Below, one piece after another: positions 1 through 8,608 of a stretch of 64,000 nucleotides of DNA (positions are counted from its first letter, which is position 1; every line of letters begins with the position of its first letter). Source of the DNA: an uncultured Acetatifactor sp. GTDB taxonomy: Bacteria > Bacillota > Clostridia > Lachnospirales > Lachnospiraceae. The translations under genes and the position numbers were made by a program. The notes below the pieces were generated by a model. It was given only the letters and a program-made list of their open reading frames with translations, made no database searches and was not told the origin of the DNA. The stretch spans positions 219,157 through 283,156 of the forward strand of contig CAJUAH010000002.1 of the NCBI GenBank assembly GCA_910584375.1, in the 5' to 3' direction.

Positions 1-238
1 AGCTGTACACCGTCCCGCAGCCCTCCTGATCCACCAACAGCAGGATACTGTGACCCAGCCCCTTCATACCGTCCACATTCACGATATAATACAGCATACA
101 CTCCTCTGCCTCCAGCGCGGTATCCCGCACCGTGAGCCGTATGGAAACGCATAAACACAAATAGACTGCCAACAAAGCAGCCACACCGCACAGTATCCCT
201 TTTTTCCATCTCTTTTTACAGCAGAAACATATTTTCAT
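1..238 (-). CDS. Hypothetical membrane-anchored protein, C-terminus off the window
   Basis: An open frame of 79 codons runs from an ATG at 236-238 to the window edge, so the C-terminus is missing. The N-terminus is short, basic and Cys-rich (MKICFCCKKRWKKG) and is followed by a hydrophobic stretch at about residues 14-32, which reads as a signal anchor. The rest would lie outside the membrane. It contains the segment GHSILLLVDQEG, which I do not recognise with confidence. No strong ribosome site precedes the ATG. The frame is free of stops, but the gene call rests only on this and on the signal-like start. Confidence 0.55.
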   Translation of the reverse strand, partial: MKICFCCKKRWKKGILCGVAALLAVYLCLCVSIRLTVRDTALEAEECMLYYIVNVDGMKGLGHSILLLVDQEGCGTVYS

Positions 239-288
239 GGTATCTCGCTAAATGAATCGCAGAAGTATCAATAGCCATATTACTTTAT

Positions 289-549
289 TTATGCAATGTT
301 TTCTATTCGTTCCTTGATTTTACGCAATTCATTTTCCAGAGAATTAACACGAATCAGCAACATTTCCTTTTGATTTTCTACTTTTAAAGCATCATCCAGC
401 TTTCGGCTTTAGTCCAAATGCCCTTCTGCTATAATTTTTATATTGCGGTTCGTTTCATTTTCAAGGGTCAATTGAATGCTTTTTATGTCACGCCTGATCG
501 GTTCCAGCATTGCCTCAATAGCCTTGAGGTCTTCAACAGATAATGCCAT
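289..549 (-). pseudogene. Coiled-coil hypothetical protein broken by an in-frame stop
   Basis: The ATG at 547-549 has a very good ribosome site (AAGGAGGGAGG), and an 87-codon frame runs to TAA at 289-291. Codon 47 (409-411) is also TAA. The two halves clearly belong together. The part after the stop matches the C-terminal half of the intact paralogue at the other end of this window (63573-64000): I count 25 identities in the last 45 positions, including EGH, KEM, IRV, ELRK and KER. The paralogue has Leu where this copy has the stop. It is a charged, helical protein of unknown function. A sequencing error or a truncated 46-residue product are the alternatives. Confidence 0.8.
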
Positions 550-705
550 GTTGCCTCCCTCCTTATTGTATATATACTGAATTACCTATATTAACATTAC
601 TCCACGGGCTCATGCACCCTGGCATACCACCACACGGGAAAATTGCGGACCGTTTTATTCATAATATCATACGCCGGGCGCAAAGTCTATTCTTATCCAA
701 AATAT

Positions 706-1503
706 TCACCGCAGCATTCCGTATTCTCCCAGCTCCTGAAATCCGATCCGGTTGTATATCCTGCCCGCCACAGGATTGTCATAGAACAGGCAGAGATACT
801 TTTTACCCCGCTCAAAGCAGTCTCTGCACAGGGCCGCCACCACTGCGGAGGCATAGCCTTTTCCCCTGTGCTCTTTGGCGGTGGCCACTCCCACGACCAT
901 GGCGCTCTCCGAATTTTCCGCGCTGGTGGAGGCGGTAGCGATCATGCGCCCGTTTAAAAAACCGCCCACCGCCGCCTTGCAGCCCTGAGCCATCTCCTCC
1001 TCCATGCGCCGGGTCTGCTCCGGGAGTTCGCTCTTTTTATAGGTCTTACTGAACTCCTGGATCTCCGACAGCAGCCCCATGGCCTCCGGTACATCTCTTA
1101 GTTCCAGCCGCCGGATCACCAGGCCCGCCGGGGTTTCAAAGCTGTCTGCCACACGGTTGCATCGGCTCATATAGGTAGACTGGATCTTCCACTGGGGGAA
1201 AGCCGGAGCAATCTTCTCAAGCAGCGAAGTCTTTCCGCTGATACAGTCCGGCCGCTGCCCTTTAAAGAACTCGACCGCCTCCCCGGCATTGTAATCCTCA
1301 TACCGGCTGTACAGCAGAAAATACTGATGAAATCTCAAAATCAGGAAATCCCATCTGTCCCTCTCCTCATGGACATAAATATTGACTGTCTCGCTCTCCA
1401 CTCCGAAAGTCTCTATGTCCCCGATAAAAAACAGGTTCATCTCCGGTTCTTCTCCCACATAACGCAGGATCTCTTCTCTGTCCTTTTCCTGTAATATACG
1501 CAT
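706..1503 (-). CDS. GNAT family N-acetyltransferase
   Basis: A 265-residue protein. Its C-terminal half has the GNAT fold. The acetyl-CoA binding motif A is seen as HRGKGYA (residues 212-218), preceded by a hydrophobic strand (MVVGVATA) and followed by the typical ending YNRIGF (250-255). The N-terminal half, about 110 residues, is poorly conserved and may be a degenerate second GNAT-like domain, as in other two-domain GNAT proteins. It would transfer an acetyl group from acetyl-CoA to an amine; the substrate cannot be told. The ATG has a good ribosome site (AAGGAG). It stands alone between the broken gene at 289-549 and a HTH regulator. Confidence 0.85.
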   Translation of the reverse strand: MRILQEKDREEILRYVGEEPEMNLFFIGDIETFGVESETVNIYVHEERDRWDFLILRFHQYFLLYSRYEDYNAGEAVEFFKGQRPDCISGKTSLLEKIAPAFPQWKIQSTYMSRCNRVADSFETPAGLVIRRLELRDVPEAMGLLSEIQEFSKTYKKSELPEQTRRMEEEMAQGCKAAVGGFLNGRMIATASTSAENSESAMVVGVATAKEHRGKGYASAVVAALCRDCFERGKKYLCLFYDNPVAGRIYNRIGFQELGEYGMLR

Positions 1504-1567
1504 ATCTTCTCCTTCTGCCCATATTTACCAAAATCTTAATTCTTTAATGGCAAACCCTTTTTAGTAT

Positions 1568-1598
1568 ACGGAGGGGTATCTTTTCCATACCCCTCCGT
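1568..1598 (-). terminator. Hairpin after the HTH regulator gene
   Basis: A perfect 12-bp inverted repeat (ACGGAGGGGTAT / ATACCCCTCCGT, arms 1568-1579 and 1587-1598) lies just downstream of the stop at 1619. There is no clear T run, so this is a terminator-like hairpin rather than a textbook terminator. Confidence 0.55.
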
Positions 1599-1618
1599 CG
1601 GCTTAGACGCACCGATGC

Positions 1619-2857
1619 CTACCTGGCCATAACCGGCTCCAGAGCGCTCAAAGCCTCCTCCTCCAGTCCCCTGCACCTTTGCAGTATACCGATGTATGCC
1701 TGTCGCTGGGAAGTGGCCTCTTCCACAGTAGAGGGCGTCTTTGGCAGGATCTCATGCAGACACTTTTCACAGATGGCCAGCATTTCCTCATACTTGGATA
1801 TGGCTGTCAAAAATGCTCTTTCCTCCACATTCTCCAGCGTATGCATACAGAGTTCAAGAAACTCTTTGATGCGGAGCTTGCCCTCATAATGTATGAAAAT
1901 ATGAGGAAACATACACTCAATGGTCGCAAGCTCCCGCCGGTTTTCCTCTCTGAGTTCCTCGCACCAATTATCATATATGACCAGGCCGTATCCCACAAGC
2001 GGCTCGTCAAACCGATGAACCGTATTGCTTAAAAGAGAATACCCTTTTTCCAGGGCCTCCCTGCATTTATCCGCCACAGAATCGATTTTCTGACCAGGCT
2101 TTATAAGCAGCAACTCCGCATTGCGCTCATACCACTGGGAAAAGCTTTGCAGCTGTCCAAAAGACATGACGGAGTTCTTGTCGTCATCACCGTCCAGAAA
2201 AGAAATGCCTTTCAGCACTTTTCCCCGGTGGGAAAATCCCGTCGCCAGTATCATATCGGCGTATTCTTCCGGAAGAACGACCACCGGATATCCGCTGGAG
2301 ATATTGTCCACCGCCAGAGCAATATATTCTTCTTCCGAGCAGTCCCTCCTGCTGTGCGTCTCCCCGGTAAGTCCGTATACGCCGAGACAGTTTTGCCACG
2401 CCGCGTCAGTCTCTCCCCAGGAATACCCGAAACAGATACCGGAAAAAGCACCCTGGAGAATATATTCGGCGTCGTCGTTGATCTGCCGATTCATGGAATC
2501 CCTGCGCTTTTCAAGGCCCATAAACAGCTTGAGGGCCGAGAGAACGGCAGGTTTCCCCATACTGCGAGGCCATCTTCTGCCGGCAAAATCTCCGATAGGA
2601 GCATAGGGCAGCAGTATCTGTTCAAAATTGGCATTGGCTGCGGGCGGGACGTTGGGAAAGAGAATCCCGTCAACGGTGCAGTTAAACAGCTTTGCCAATT
2701 CCACCAGAACGGACAGTTCCGGCATCGTATGTCCATTCTCCCACTTGCTGACCGCCTGAGGGCTGATACACAGCCGCCCGGCCACATCTTCCTGGGTCAG
2801 TCCCCTGTTTTTTCTCAGTCGTGCAATCTGTTCTCCAGTTTTAACATTGTCTAACAT
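1619..2857 (-). CDS. XRE-family HTH regulator with a long C-terminal domain
   Basis: A 412-residue protein. The ATG at 2855-2857 is chosen because AGGAGG stands at the right distance and the HTH begins directly after it; the frame stays open 19 codons further upstream. Residues 8-62 are a canonical Cro/XRE helix-turn-helix (GLTQEDVAGRL, SPQAVSKWENG), so it binds DNA. The remaining 340 residues are not a peptidase or kinase that I recognise. They include a hydrophobic segment with SGYPVVVLPEEYAD that resembles the substrate-like domains seen behind XRE heads in other Clostridia. The C-terminal 100 residues are helical and rich in Glu and Leu, possibly TPR-like. Target genes are unknown. Confidence 0.8.
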   Translation of the reverse strand: MLDNVKTGEQIARLRKNRGLTQEDVAGRLCISPQAVSKWENGHTMPELSVLVELAKLFNCTVDGILFPNVPPAANANFEQILLPYAPIGDFAGRRWPRSMGKPAVLSALKLFMGLEKRRDSMNRQINDDAEYILQGAFSGICFGYSWGETDAAWQNCLGVYGLTGETHSRRDCSEEEYIALAVDNISSGYPVVVLPEEYADMILATGFSHRGKVLKGISFLDGDDDKNSVMSFGQLQSFSQWYERNAELLLIKPGQKIDSVADKCREALEKGYSLLSNTVHRFDEPLVGYGLVIYDNWCEELREENRRELATIECMFPHIFIHYEGKLRIKEFLELCMHTLENVEERAFLTAISKYEEMLAICEKCLHEILPKTPSTVEEATSQRQAYIGILQRCRGLEEEALSALEPVMAR

Positions 2858-2946
2858 ATTCAGTCCTCCTTTTTTTGATACTACCATTGTACGTATGTAG
2901 AACTGACTAAACAATACCCCGGAAGTTTAACGGCAAAGCCCAGAAC

Positions 2947-3525
2947 TCAACCTGCGGTTAAGTCGGTCACAAAATCTTCCAACACCCGCTCTCTGTTCCG
3001 AGCCGTCTCATAATATGGAATATCGCAGCCCTCGCATTGCTCCTTAAATATTTTGCTGATCTCCACTATTTCCTCGCAATCCTTATAGTTATCTTCCTCC
3101 GAGTGATAATATGTATAATCTCTGGGGGTATCATACCGTTTCAGAATCTCATATCTCTCCTGGGGGGTAATATCGGATGTGATAAAATAGTAAATATCGC
3201 AGATCCCGCTGTCTATATACTTCCTGTAATCCCGGGGCAATAGCTGGAATATGTCGATCACCATGCCATAATCGCATTCGTCGTATTCCCCGCTGTCCAT
3301 CATGGCTCTGATAAACGGTGCCATCCTGGAGCTGATATATTCCAGATTGTCCCGGGTTTCTACCGCCGCCTCTGTGTCAATCCCTGTCTCCGGAAATGCT
3401 TTTTCAATCCCCGCGATAACACAGTCCATACTGATATGCTGATATCCGAACCGTTTCGCTATCATCTGCGAAACCGTGCTTTTTCCTGCCCGGGGTACCC
3501 CGGCTATGATTATGTGTTTTTTCAT
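2947..3525 (-). CDS. Small P-loop kinase-like ATPase
   Basis: A 192-residue protein with a Walker A motif at the N-terminus (GVPRAGKST, residues 9-17) in the position typical of adenylate-kinase-like and shikimate-kinase-like nucleotide kinases. It is acidic and Tyr-rich, with RYDTPRDYTYYHSEE in the region where such kinases have a lid. It probably phosphorylates a small molecule. I cannot name the substrate. The ATG has a GAGGAG ribosome site. It is transcribed away from the divergent membrane protein at 3727. Confidence 0.75.
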   Translation of the reverse strand: MKKHIIIAGVPRAGKSTVSQMIAKRFGYQHISMDCVIAGIEKAFPETGIDTEAAVETRDNLEYISSRMAPFIRAMMDSGEYDECDYGMVIDIFQLLPRDYRKYIDSGICDIYYFITSDITPQERYEILKRYDTPRDYTYYHSEEDNYKDCEEIVEISKIFKEQCEGCDIPYYETARNRERVLEDFVTDLTAG

Positions 3526-3726
3526 ATTCTCCTCGATCCTTACTTACATATTGCTGCCCGGAAACTTGTCTCTCTGAATCCGCCGCTTGCCGTCTATTCC
3601 GTCCCTGCTGTCAATGAAACGCTCTGTTTGCGCATAAAAAATTTCCCCTGACATATACTGTCTTATGAAACACTGCTTTCAGTATACGTGGTATCGCGAA
3701 AATATGCGGTACATATGAGGAGTATC

Positions 3727-4230
3727 ATGCAACCTATCAGGAAATATACGATCATCGGGACAATATGTGTTCTTCTGGCAGGAACACTGGCCCACTTTCT
3801 GTACGAATGGTCCGGCAGCAATTATATAGTGGGACTTTTCACACCGGTCAGCGAATCCGTCTGGGAACATATGAAACTGGTGTTTTTCCCCATGCTGCTG
3901 TACGGGCTGTTTATGATCTACCGATTCAAGGAAGACTGTCCCTGTATTACCTCTGCGCTCTGTATGGGGATACTGGCCGGCACATTGCTGATCCCGGTAC
4001 TGTTCTATGTCTATACCGGGATACTGGGAAAAGATATTTTTATCCTGGATATTGGGATCTTTATTGTAAGTGTACTGACTGCCTTCCTGATTTTCTATAA
4101 GTTCACGGTATCCTGTAAACTGGAGTCGCATACTTTTTTGCTGTGCGTATTGGTATGCGTTCTGTTTGTCTGCTTTATGGCGTTCACCTATTACCCGCCG
4201 GATGCAGAACTCTTTGCAGTGCCTGACTAA
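3727..4230 (+). CDS. DUF6512-like integral membrane protein
   Basis: One of only three plus-strand genes. The protein of 167 residues has about five hydrophobic helices, with the motif GLFTPVSESVWEHMKL between the first two, a hallmark of a Clostridia membrane-protein family of unknown function (DUF6512 from memory). The ATG at 3727 is preceded by GAGGAG at a short distance; ATGs at 3688 and 3715 are possible alternatives. The last 47 bases overlap the 3' end of the convergent HAD gene. Transport or sensing roles are guesses. Confidence 0.75.
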   Translation: MQPIRKYTIIGTICVLLAGTLAHFLYEWSGSNYIVGLFTPVSESVWEHMKLVFFPMLLYGLFMIYRFKEDCPCITSALCMGILAGTLLIPVLFYVYTGILGKDIFILDIGIFIVSVLTAFLIFYKFTVSCKLESHTFLLCVLVCVLFVCFMAFTYYPPDAELFAVPD

Positions 4231-4999
4231 GCGTTTCTCCGGTGAATAAAAGGTTCCTCTCTATATAGCGCGCCACACCGTCCTGATCGTTGCTGTCCGC
4301 CACGATATCCGCCGCGTCCAGAACCTCCCCTATGGCGTTGGAGACAGCCACGCCCAGGCCGCAGTTATTTATCGGCTCTATGTCATCGTTGTCGTCGCCA
4401 AAATAAACGGTTTCTCCGGGATCGACGCCCGCCCACCGAAGCATGGTTCTGATGCCGTTCCACTTTGTAGCGGCGGTGCTCATGATCTGAATCAGTTTTC
4501 CATCCGCCACCGTCATATAGGTATCCGGCCTCAACGCCCTTTCCACTTCCGGCTGTATCACACCCACCGTGCCCCCCTCCCTGCTCAGCAGGATCTTATA
4601 AATGACGCTTTGCGTGGGCAGGGCGGGAAAGCCCTCAAACACGACGGCATTCCATTCAGGAATGGGAACATTGGAAAAGATGCCCTCCCCCGTCTCCAGA
4701 GACAGCGTCACACGGGGCATAGCGGTCACTTCTCTCAAAATGGCCTCCGCGCTGCGAGGCGAAATGCCGTTTTCCTCCGCGCCGCCGGGTAAAAGGATCC
4801 TTGCGCCGTTCAAAGTCGTCACCGCGTCGAATCCGATCTGCCTCTGATATTCTGTGACGGCTCTCTCCGGGCGGGCTGTGGCCGCCATGAGGAATATACC
4901 CCTCTCCCGGCATCTCTTTAAGACCCCGCATGTGTATTCCGACACGGATTTGTCCGTGCGCAGCAGGGTTCTGTCCAAATCAGTGATAATCGCTTTCAT
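4184..4999 (-). CDS. Cof-type HAD-superfamily hydrolase
   Basis: A 271-residue protein. Residues 7-11 give the HAD nucleophile motif (DLDRT, with Arg in place of the usual Gly), and GDDNDD near the C-terminus is motif IV, which binds Mg2+. A cap domain lies between them, as in the Cof/YbiV subfamily that dephosphorylates sugar phosphates, FMN or pyridoxal phosphate. The start at 4997-4999 is chosen for its GGGAG ribosome site and because DLDRT must lie near the N-terminus; the frame stays open 22 codons further. Its 3' end overlaps the plus-strand gene by 47 bases. Confidence 0.9.
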   Translation of the reverse strand: MKAIITDLDRTLLRTDKSVSEYTCGVLKRCRERGIFLMAATARPERAVTEYQRQIGFDAVTTLNGARILLPGGAEENGISPRSAEAILREVTAMPRVTLSLETGEGIFSNVPIPEWNAVVFEGFPALPTQSVIYKILLSREGGTVGVIQPEVERALRPDTYMTVADGKLIQIMSTAATKWNGIRTMLRWAGVDPGETVYFGDDNDDIEPINNCGLGVAVSNAIGEVLDAADIVADSNDQDGVARYIERNLLFTGETLSQALQRVLHPAGNR

Positions 5000-5079
5000 G
5001 CCACAGTCTCCCATTTGTATACATAGTCGTCCATATGCAGATAGGGCAGAACGCATAAAACGCAAGAATCTGCTGCCCC

Positions 5080-5502
5080 TTATATCTTTTTATCAAACAA
5101 AGACACGTCGCTGCTGTCCGCCATATTTACAAAGGCGTACTTATCGTTATGGGGAAACAACATTTCCATATAGAGATTGCCCAGCAGGCTCTTTACCGTG
5201 TCCGTGTCGATATCCGCCACCGGAAATTCTTCGATTTCCAGACGTTTGAGATTCTCCAGGATCTTTTCGATGCTCTGCCACTCGTAAGACTCCTGTTCCG
5301 GAGCCGGGGCGTACTCCAAGATCTCCGAAGTATCCGGTTCCATAATGGACTTGATCTCAGGAATCTTATATACGATATTTTTGCAGGTCTTTTCAAAACA
5401 CTCCGGGTCATACTTGGCCAGATAGCCCAGATCGTCCATAGTCAGCGTTCTCTTATTGTGTATCTTAAGATAAATATTGATCAGACGAGTATCCTTTGCC
5501 AT
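5080..5502 (-). CDS. Hypothetical protein (140 residues)
   Basis: The ATG at 5500-5502 follows a strong ribosome site (GGGAGGG). The acidic, soluble protein begins MAKDTRLINIYLKIHNK and continues with LTMDDLGYLAKYDPECFEKTC. I see no signal peptide, membrane segment or known motif. I have an impression of similar small Lachnospiraceae proteins, but no function is known to me. The stretch of single Cys residues near position 40 is not a zinc motif. Confidence 0.7.
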   Translation of the reverse strand: MAKDTRLINIYLKIHNKRTLTMDDLGYLAKYDPECFEKTCKNIVYKIPEIKSIMEPDTSEILEYAPAPEQESYEWQSIEKILENLKRLEIEEFPVADIDTDTVKSLLGNLYMEMLFPHNDKYAFVNMADSSDVSLFDKKI

Positions 5503-5743
5503 AGTTTCCCTCCCTGACGCTGCCAGGCCATCCGGGCATGTTAGCGACGGTTCTGTCACAATAGATTTCGGCATAATATTTTGTTTTTTTATATGCGATC
5601 CTCCGGTTCATCTATATTTTGATGGGCATATCATATCTCCCATGGCGCGTCTTTACCGCTTACCCGAACTGTGGGCGCTACGTGACAGGTCCTGCCTGAC
5701 CCGGGGCGCTCTCCAACCTCCGCCGCGCATCTGCGTCTGAAAA
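5503..5743. other. Intergenic stretch without a recognised gene
   Basis: The 241 bases between the esterase stop and the next gene hold a GC-rich half (about 5655-5740) with short self-complementary pieces and an AT-rich half (about 5570-5640) that probably carries the promoter of the 5080-5502 gene. I looked for SRP RNA, 6S RNA and riboswitch signatures and saw none. Confidence 0.4.
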
Positions 5744-6604
5744 TCATTCCGGTCTTTTGCGGAAAAACACCTGCAGAGCATGGTAGAGATCCAACTGCCA
5801 GGCTTTCATATCGTGAACTCCTCCGGGAATGGTATAAAAGTCGTAGTTTTTGCCGGGAATCAGCTGGGGACACCGGGGCAGCGCCCTGTCCATAATCTCC
5901 CGATGCTCCGCATAGGCGATGTCCTGATCGCCGTTACAGCAGAACAGATAATCCAGCTTAAGTCCCCTGCGCTCCCCTTCCGCCAGCGCGCTGACGATGC
6001 GCTCCACCTCCGCGTCCCGGTCGCCCTTGGGGCCGCAGCACCCGGAAAACGGGCCATACCAGGAGAACAGGTCAAAATTGTTGTACAGGGCGGCCCGGTA
6101 GGTGGTCATAGAGCCCAGGGACAGCCCCGCAAACGCCCTGTGCGAGCGCGTTCTGACCAGTCCCTCCTCGCTGACGTCTCCCCGGGCATGGGTGGCAAAT
6201 GCCGATTCCACGGCGGGGATCAGATCCCGGCGCAGCTCATGGCAGAAGTGTTCGGTGATGTATTCGGCATTCCTGTCCTCATCCTCCCCCCGGTAATAGG
6301 TGGGGGTTACAATGATACAGGGGGGGCAGATCTGCCGCTCCATCATATTGTCCAGCATAAAGACCGTGTCGGGAAACGTCTTTAACCACCAGTCCTCGTT
6401 CACCCCGCCCCCATGGAGCAGATACAGGATATCGTACTGTTTCCCCTCATCGTATCCCCAGGGAAGATACACCCACGCGCCCTTGCGCAGCGGGCGGCTC
6501 TCCTTTTCACCGTAGGTCTGGGTATCGTACATAAACCGTCTCACTTCCCCGCGGCGATCGGTCTCCCGCATCATATCCTCCGGCATCTCATAAATATACT
6601 CCAT
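5744..6604 (-). CDS. Esterase D / feruloyl-esterase-like alpha/beta hydrolase
   Basis: A 286-residue protein with no signal peptide. The oxyanion-hole region is LLHGGG (62-67), the nucleophile elbow is GLSLG with Ser162, a likely acid is in NGDQD (224-228), and the catalytic His264 lies in GGVHDM. This order and spacing match the putative-esterase family (carbohydrate esterase 1-like, enterochelin esterase, esterase D). It would hydrolyse carboxylic esters in the cytoplasm, perhaps acyl or feruloyl groups from imported plant glycans. The substrate is inferred only. The ATG has a fine AGGAGG site, and the gene is probably co-transcribed with rtcB. Confidence 0.88.
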   Translation of the reverse strand: MEYIYEMPEDMMRETDRRGEVRRFMYDTQTYGEKESRPLRKGAWVYLPWGYDEGKQYDILYLLHGGGVNEDWWLKTFPDTVFMLDNMMERQICPPCIIVTPTYYRGEDEDRNAEYITEHFCHELRRDLIPAVESAFATHARGDVSEEGLVRTRSHRAFAGLSLGSMTTYRAALYNNFDLFSWYGPFSGCCGPKGDRDAEVERIVSALAEGERRGLKLDYLFCCNGDQDIAYAEHREIMDRALPRCPQLIPGKNYDFYTIPGGVHDMKAWQLDLYHALQVFFRKRPE

Positions 6605-6694
6605 GCTCTGCTCCTCCTTTTCCGATTCTTACTTTTAATCAGTCAATTGTGAAACTGTCTTCTGCCCGTCCTGTCAGATCGCCGTAAAAATATA

Positions 6695-8188
6695 TTATGC
6701 CTTCACGGTAAAGATCGGCTCCATCCGAGCCACCGGCGCGGCCATTCCGTGGGCCGCGATCGCCCGGATCACTTCGTCGATATCCTTGTAGGCATAGGGC
6801 GCCTCCGCCCGGATCGACTCTTCCCATTTTTTCAATATGTCTTTTCTGCCCTTTAAGTCGTTGCGATCCGGGTCAATGGGCGTAATGATGTGAAAACGCT
6901 CCATAAACCGGCGAAACGCCTCGTCGTTGCCCCTGATCGCGTCCCCCCGGGATTTCTGCCGCCCGGCCCCATGGCTGGCGCTCCACAGGCAGTCGGGATT
7001 CCCCAGACCGCGGAGCAGATAGCTGGAACTGCCCATGGAACCGGGGATCATCACCGGTTCGCCGTAACAGGCAAACTCCGTGTCCGTCATCTCCTCGCAG
7101 CCCCCGGCGCAGCAGGCCCCTTTCCGGTGCAGATAATACTTTTCCGCGCCGATCTGTTTTTTCCAGATAAAATTATGGGGTGCGTCATAGAGCAACTCCA
7201 TCCCGCACGCCCCCAGCACCCGGGTCATGGCGTCCTGGATCATAAAGCCCAAAAACAGACGGTTGGCAAAACCGAAATTGGCCGCATTCCCTGCGGCGGA
7301 CCAGAAACGTTCCCAGGGGCCCCCGTCCCTCTCCAGTATGAGATAAATCTTATTCTCCGGATGGGCCAGCCCCCCCGGGTAGACCTCCTGACAGATCTTG
7401 CGGCCCAGCAGCCCGCTGTGATGTCCTATAGTCAGGGAACCCGAATGCAGCATCACCGCCACGGCTCCCTTTTTGATATTCCATGCGTTGGCAGTCTGCC
7501 CGTCATAGATCTCGGCGACCCGCTGCACCTCCAGAAAATGGTTGCCGCCTCCGACGGTTCCGATCTGGTCGTCATAGCTTAACTGTCCGTATTCGCCGAT
7601 AAAATCCTCCAGCCCCTCCGCATCCGCGGTCTGCAGACTCCCTCTGAACACGGTGCGGCGCAGCCATTTTTCCTGCTCCTCGGACCGATAATACCGCCAC
7701 AGACCGCTCTTTTGACTGTCCTGATATGTTTCCAGCAGCCCTTCCAGGCCATAGCGGAGCAAAGCCTCCCGCTGCCGCCCCGTCATAGGAATCTGCCTGC
7801 CGCCCTCAAAAAAGATATGACGGATCTCCCCGGTCAGTTCGGGCAGTCTGTCCAGCACACGCTCCTCTGACAGATCCGTAGTATAAAAGCGCATGCCGCA
7901 GTTGATATCATTTCCCATAGCCTGGGGAACCGCAAAACCCTTTGTGAGCATCACGGTTCCGATGGGGATGCCTGCGCCCTTGTGAAAATCCGGCGTTAGA
8001 ATGATTTTCTCAATCCGGGGCTCTCCCCTCTGAAAAAAATCCGGCAGCGCCGCCAACTGCGCCACAGTCTCCTCCAATGCCGTCATCCGGTGCAGCTCCT
8101 CCACAGCGTTTTTATCCGGCAGGGAGCCCTCCGGCAGATAACAGGATATCCTGTTTTTCCTGTCTTTAAATTCTATCGTATGTAACAT
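6695..8188 (-). CDS. rtcB: RtcB family RNA-splicing ligase
   Basis: A 497-residue GTP- and Mn2+-dependent RNA ligase that joins 2',3'-cyclic phosphate or 3'-phosphate ends to 5'-OH ends. Family motifs appear in order: PDFHKGAGIPIG (66-77), NDINCGM with the metal-binding Cys97, GGGNHF (213-218), HSGS (248-251), PGSMGSSSY (382-390) and SHGAGR (405-410), whose His406 is the expected guanylylated residue. The start at 8188 has a GGAAGAG ribosome site. An odd feature is a Cys cluster, KGACCAGGCEE (356-366), where most RtcB proteins have KGAT. No RtcA, archease or RtcR neighbour is present, so its job could be tRNA or rRNA repair after damage. Confidence 0.95.
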   Translation of the reverse strand: MLHTIEFKDRKNRISCYLPEGSLPDKNAVEELHRMTALEETVAQLAALPDFFQRGEPRIEKIILTPDFHKGAGIPIGTVMLTKGFAVPQAMGNDINCGMRFYTTDLSEERVLDRLPELTGEIRHIFFEGGRQIPMTGRQREALLRYGLEGLLETYQDSQKSGLWRYYRSEEQEKWLRRTVFRGSLQTADAEGLEDFIGEYGQLSYDDQIGTVGGGNHFLEVQRVAEIYDGQTANAWNIKKGAVAVMLHSGSLTIGHHSGLLGRKICQEVYPGGLAHPENKIYLILERDGGPWERFWSAAGNAANFGFANRLFLGFMIQDAMTRVLGACGMELLYDAPHNFIWKKQIGAEKYYLHRKGACCAGGCEEMTDTEFACYGEPVMIPGSMGSSSYLLRGLGNPDCLWSASHGAGRQKSRGDAIRGNDEAFRRFMERFHIITPIDPDRNDLKGRKDILKKWEESIRAEAPYAYKDIDEVIRAIAAHGMAAPVARMEPIFTVKA

Positions 8189-8465
8189 AGCACTCTTCCT
8201 TTCACTTTTCCCTGCGGAGCCACCACCCAGTACTCTTCTACCCCCACTTTTCATAGATATCTTTTTTCTCTGATCTATCTCTCCTGGCAGTAGACTGGCT
8301 CACTGTCTCGGCAATAAACTTGGGAACTCCGCTGTATGCGCCGCTTTTCAGATGTCTGCGGTCACAGACCACCATAATATCCGGACACAGATAATCGTCG
8401 TTCACGTCAGGCTGATACCTGTAATCCAGATTCTCCATAAATCCAAGGCCTAAACTGTTTTTCAA
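8173..8465 (-). pseudogene. Uma2-family nuclease remnant, truncated and frameshifted
   Basis: The 75-codon frame from 8465 carries the middle of a Uma2 (DUF820) PD-(D/E)XK protein: CPDIMVVCD, then VPKFIAETVSQST and RDRSEKKDIYEKWG. It then hits a stop right after a run of G. Adding one G at that run (near 8244-8249) restores VEEYWVVAP, the expected family continuation, down to a stop at 8173. So a single-base deletion in a homopolymer broke it. The N-terminal half of the domain is also missing. The remnant overlaps the start of rtcB. A genuine sequencing error at the G run is possible but would not explain the missing N-terminus. Confidence 0.8.
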
Positions 8466-8509
8466 CCCGGTTTTCCGGAAAATCCCCTTTTGCCCTCATG
8501 TCTTTTTCT

Positions 8510-8538
8510 ATTATACACAACTGTCCGGTAAAATACAA
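8510..8538 (-). promoter_or_regulatory. Sigma-A type promoter in front of the Uma2 remnant
   Basis: On the minus strand TTGTAT (8533-8538) and TATAAT (8510-8515) are 17 bases apart. The sequence between the boxes closely matches the promoter at 14623-14651 in front of the Rpn-type gene. Confidence 0.7.
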
Positions 8539-8543
8539 TAAGC

Positions 8544-8583
8544 GTAGAACCGCTGTCTGTACTGTTTCCTTCAGCGGTTCTAC
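8544..8583 (-). terminator. Perfect 12-bp hairpin after the Pcp-like gene
   Basis: GTAGAACCGCTG (8544-8555) and its exact reverse complement (8572-8583) enclose a 16-base loop, 26 bases after the stop of the Pcp-like gene. On the minus strand it is followed by a T-rich stretch that doubles as the next promoter. The rest of 8466-8608 shows no gene. Confidence 0.6.
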
Positions 8584-8608
8584 ATGATATGTCATCCAAA
8601 ATATATGT

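Noticed and set aside
5503..5743. SRP RNA or other small RNA
   Set aside because: A GGTCAGGCAGGACC stretch looked similar at first, but the GGAAGG-AGCAGC core of SRP RNA is missing on both strands.
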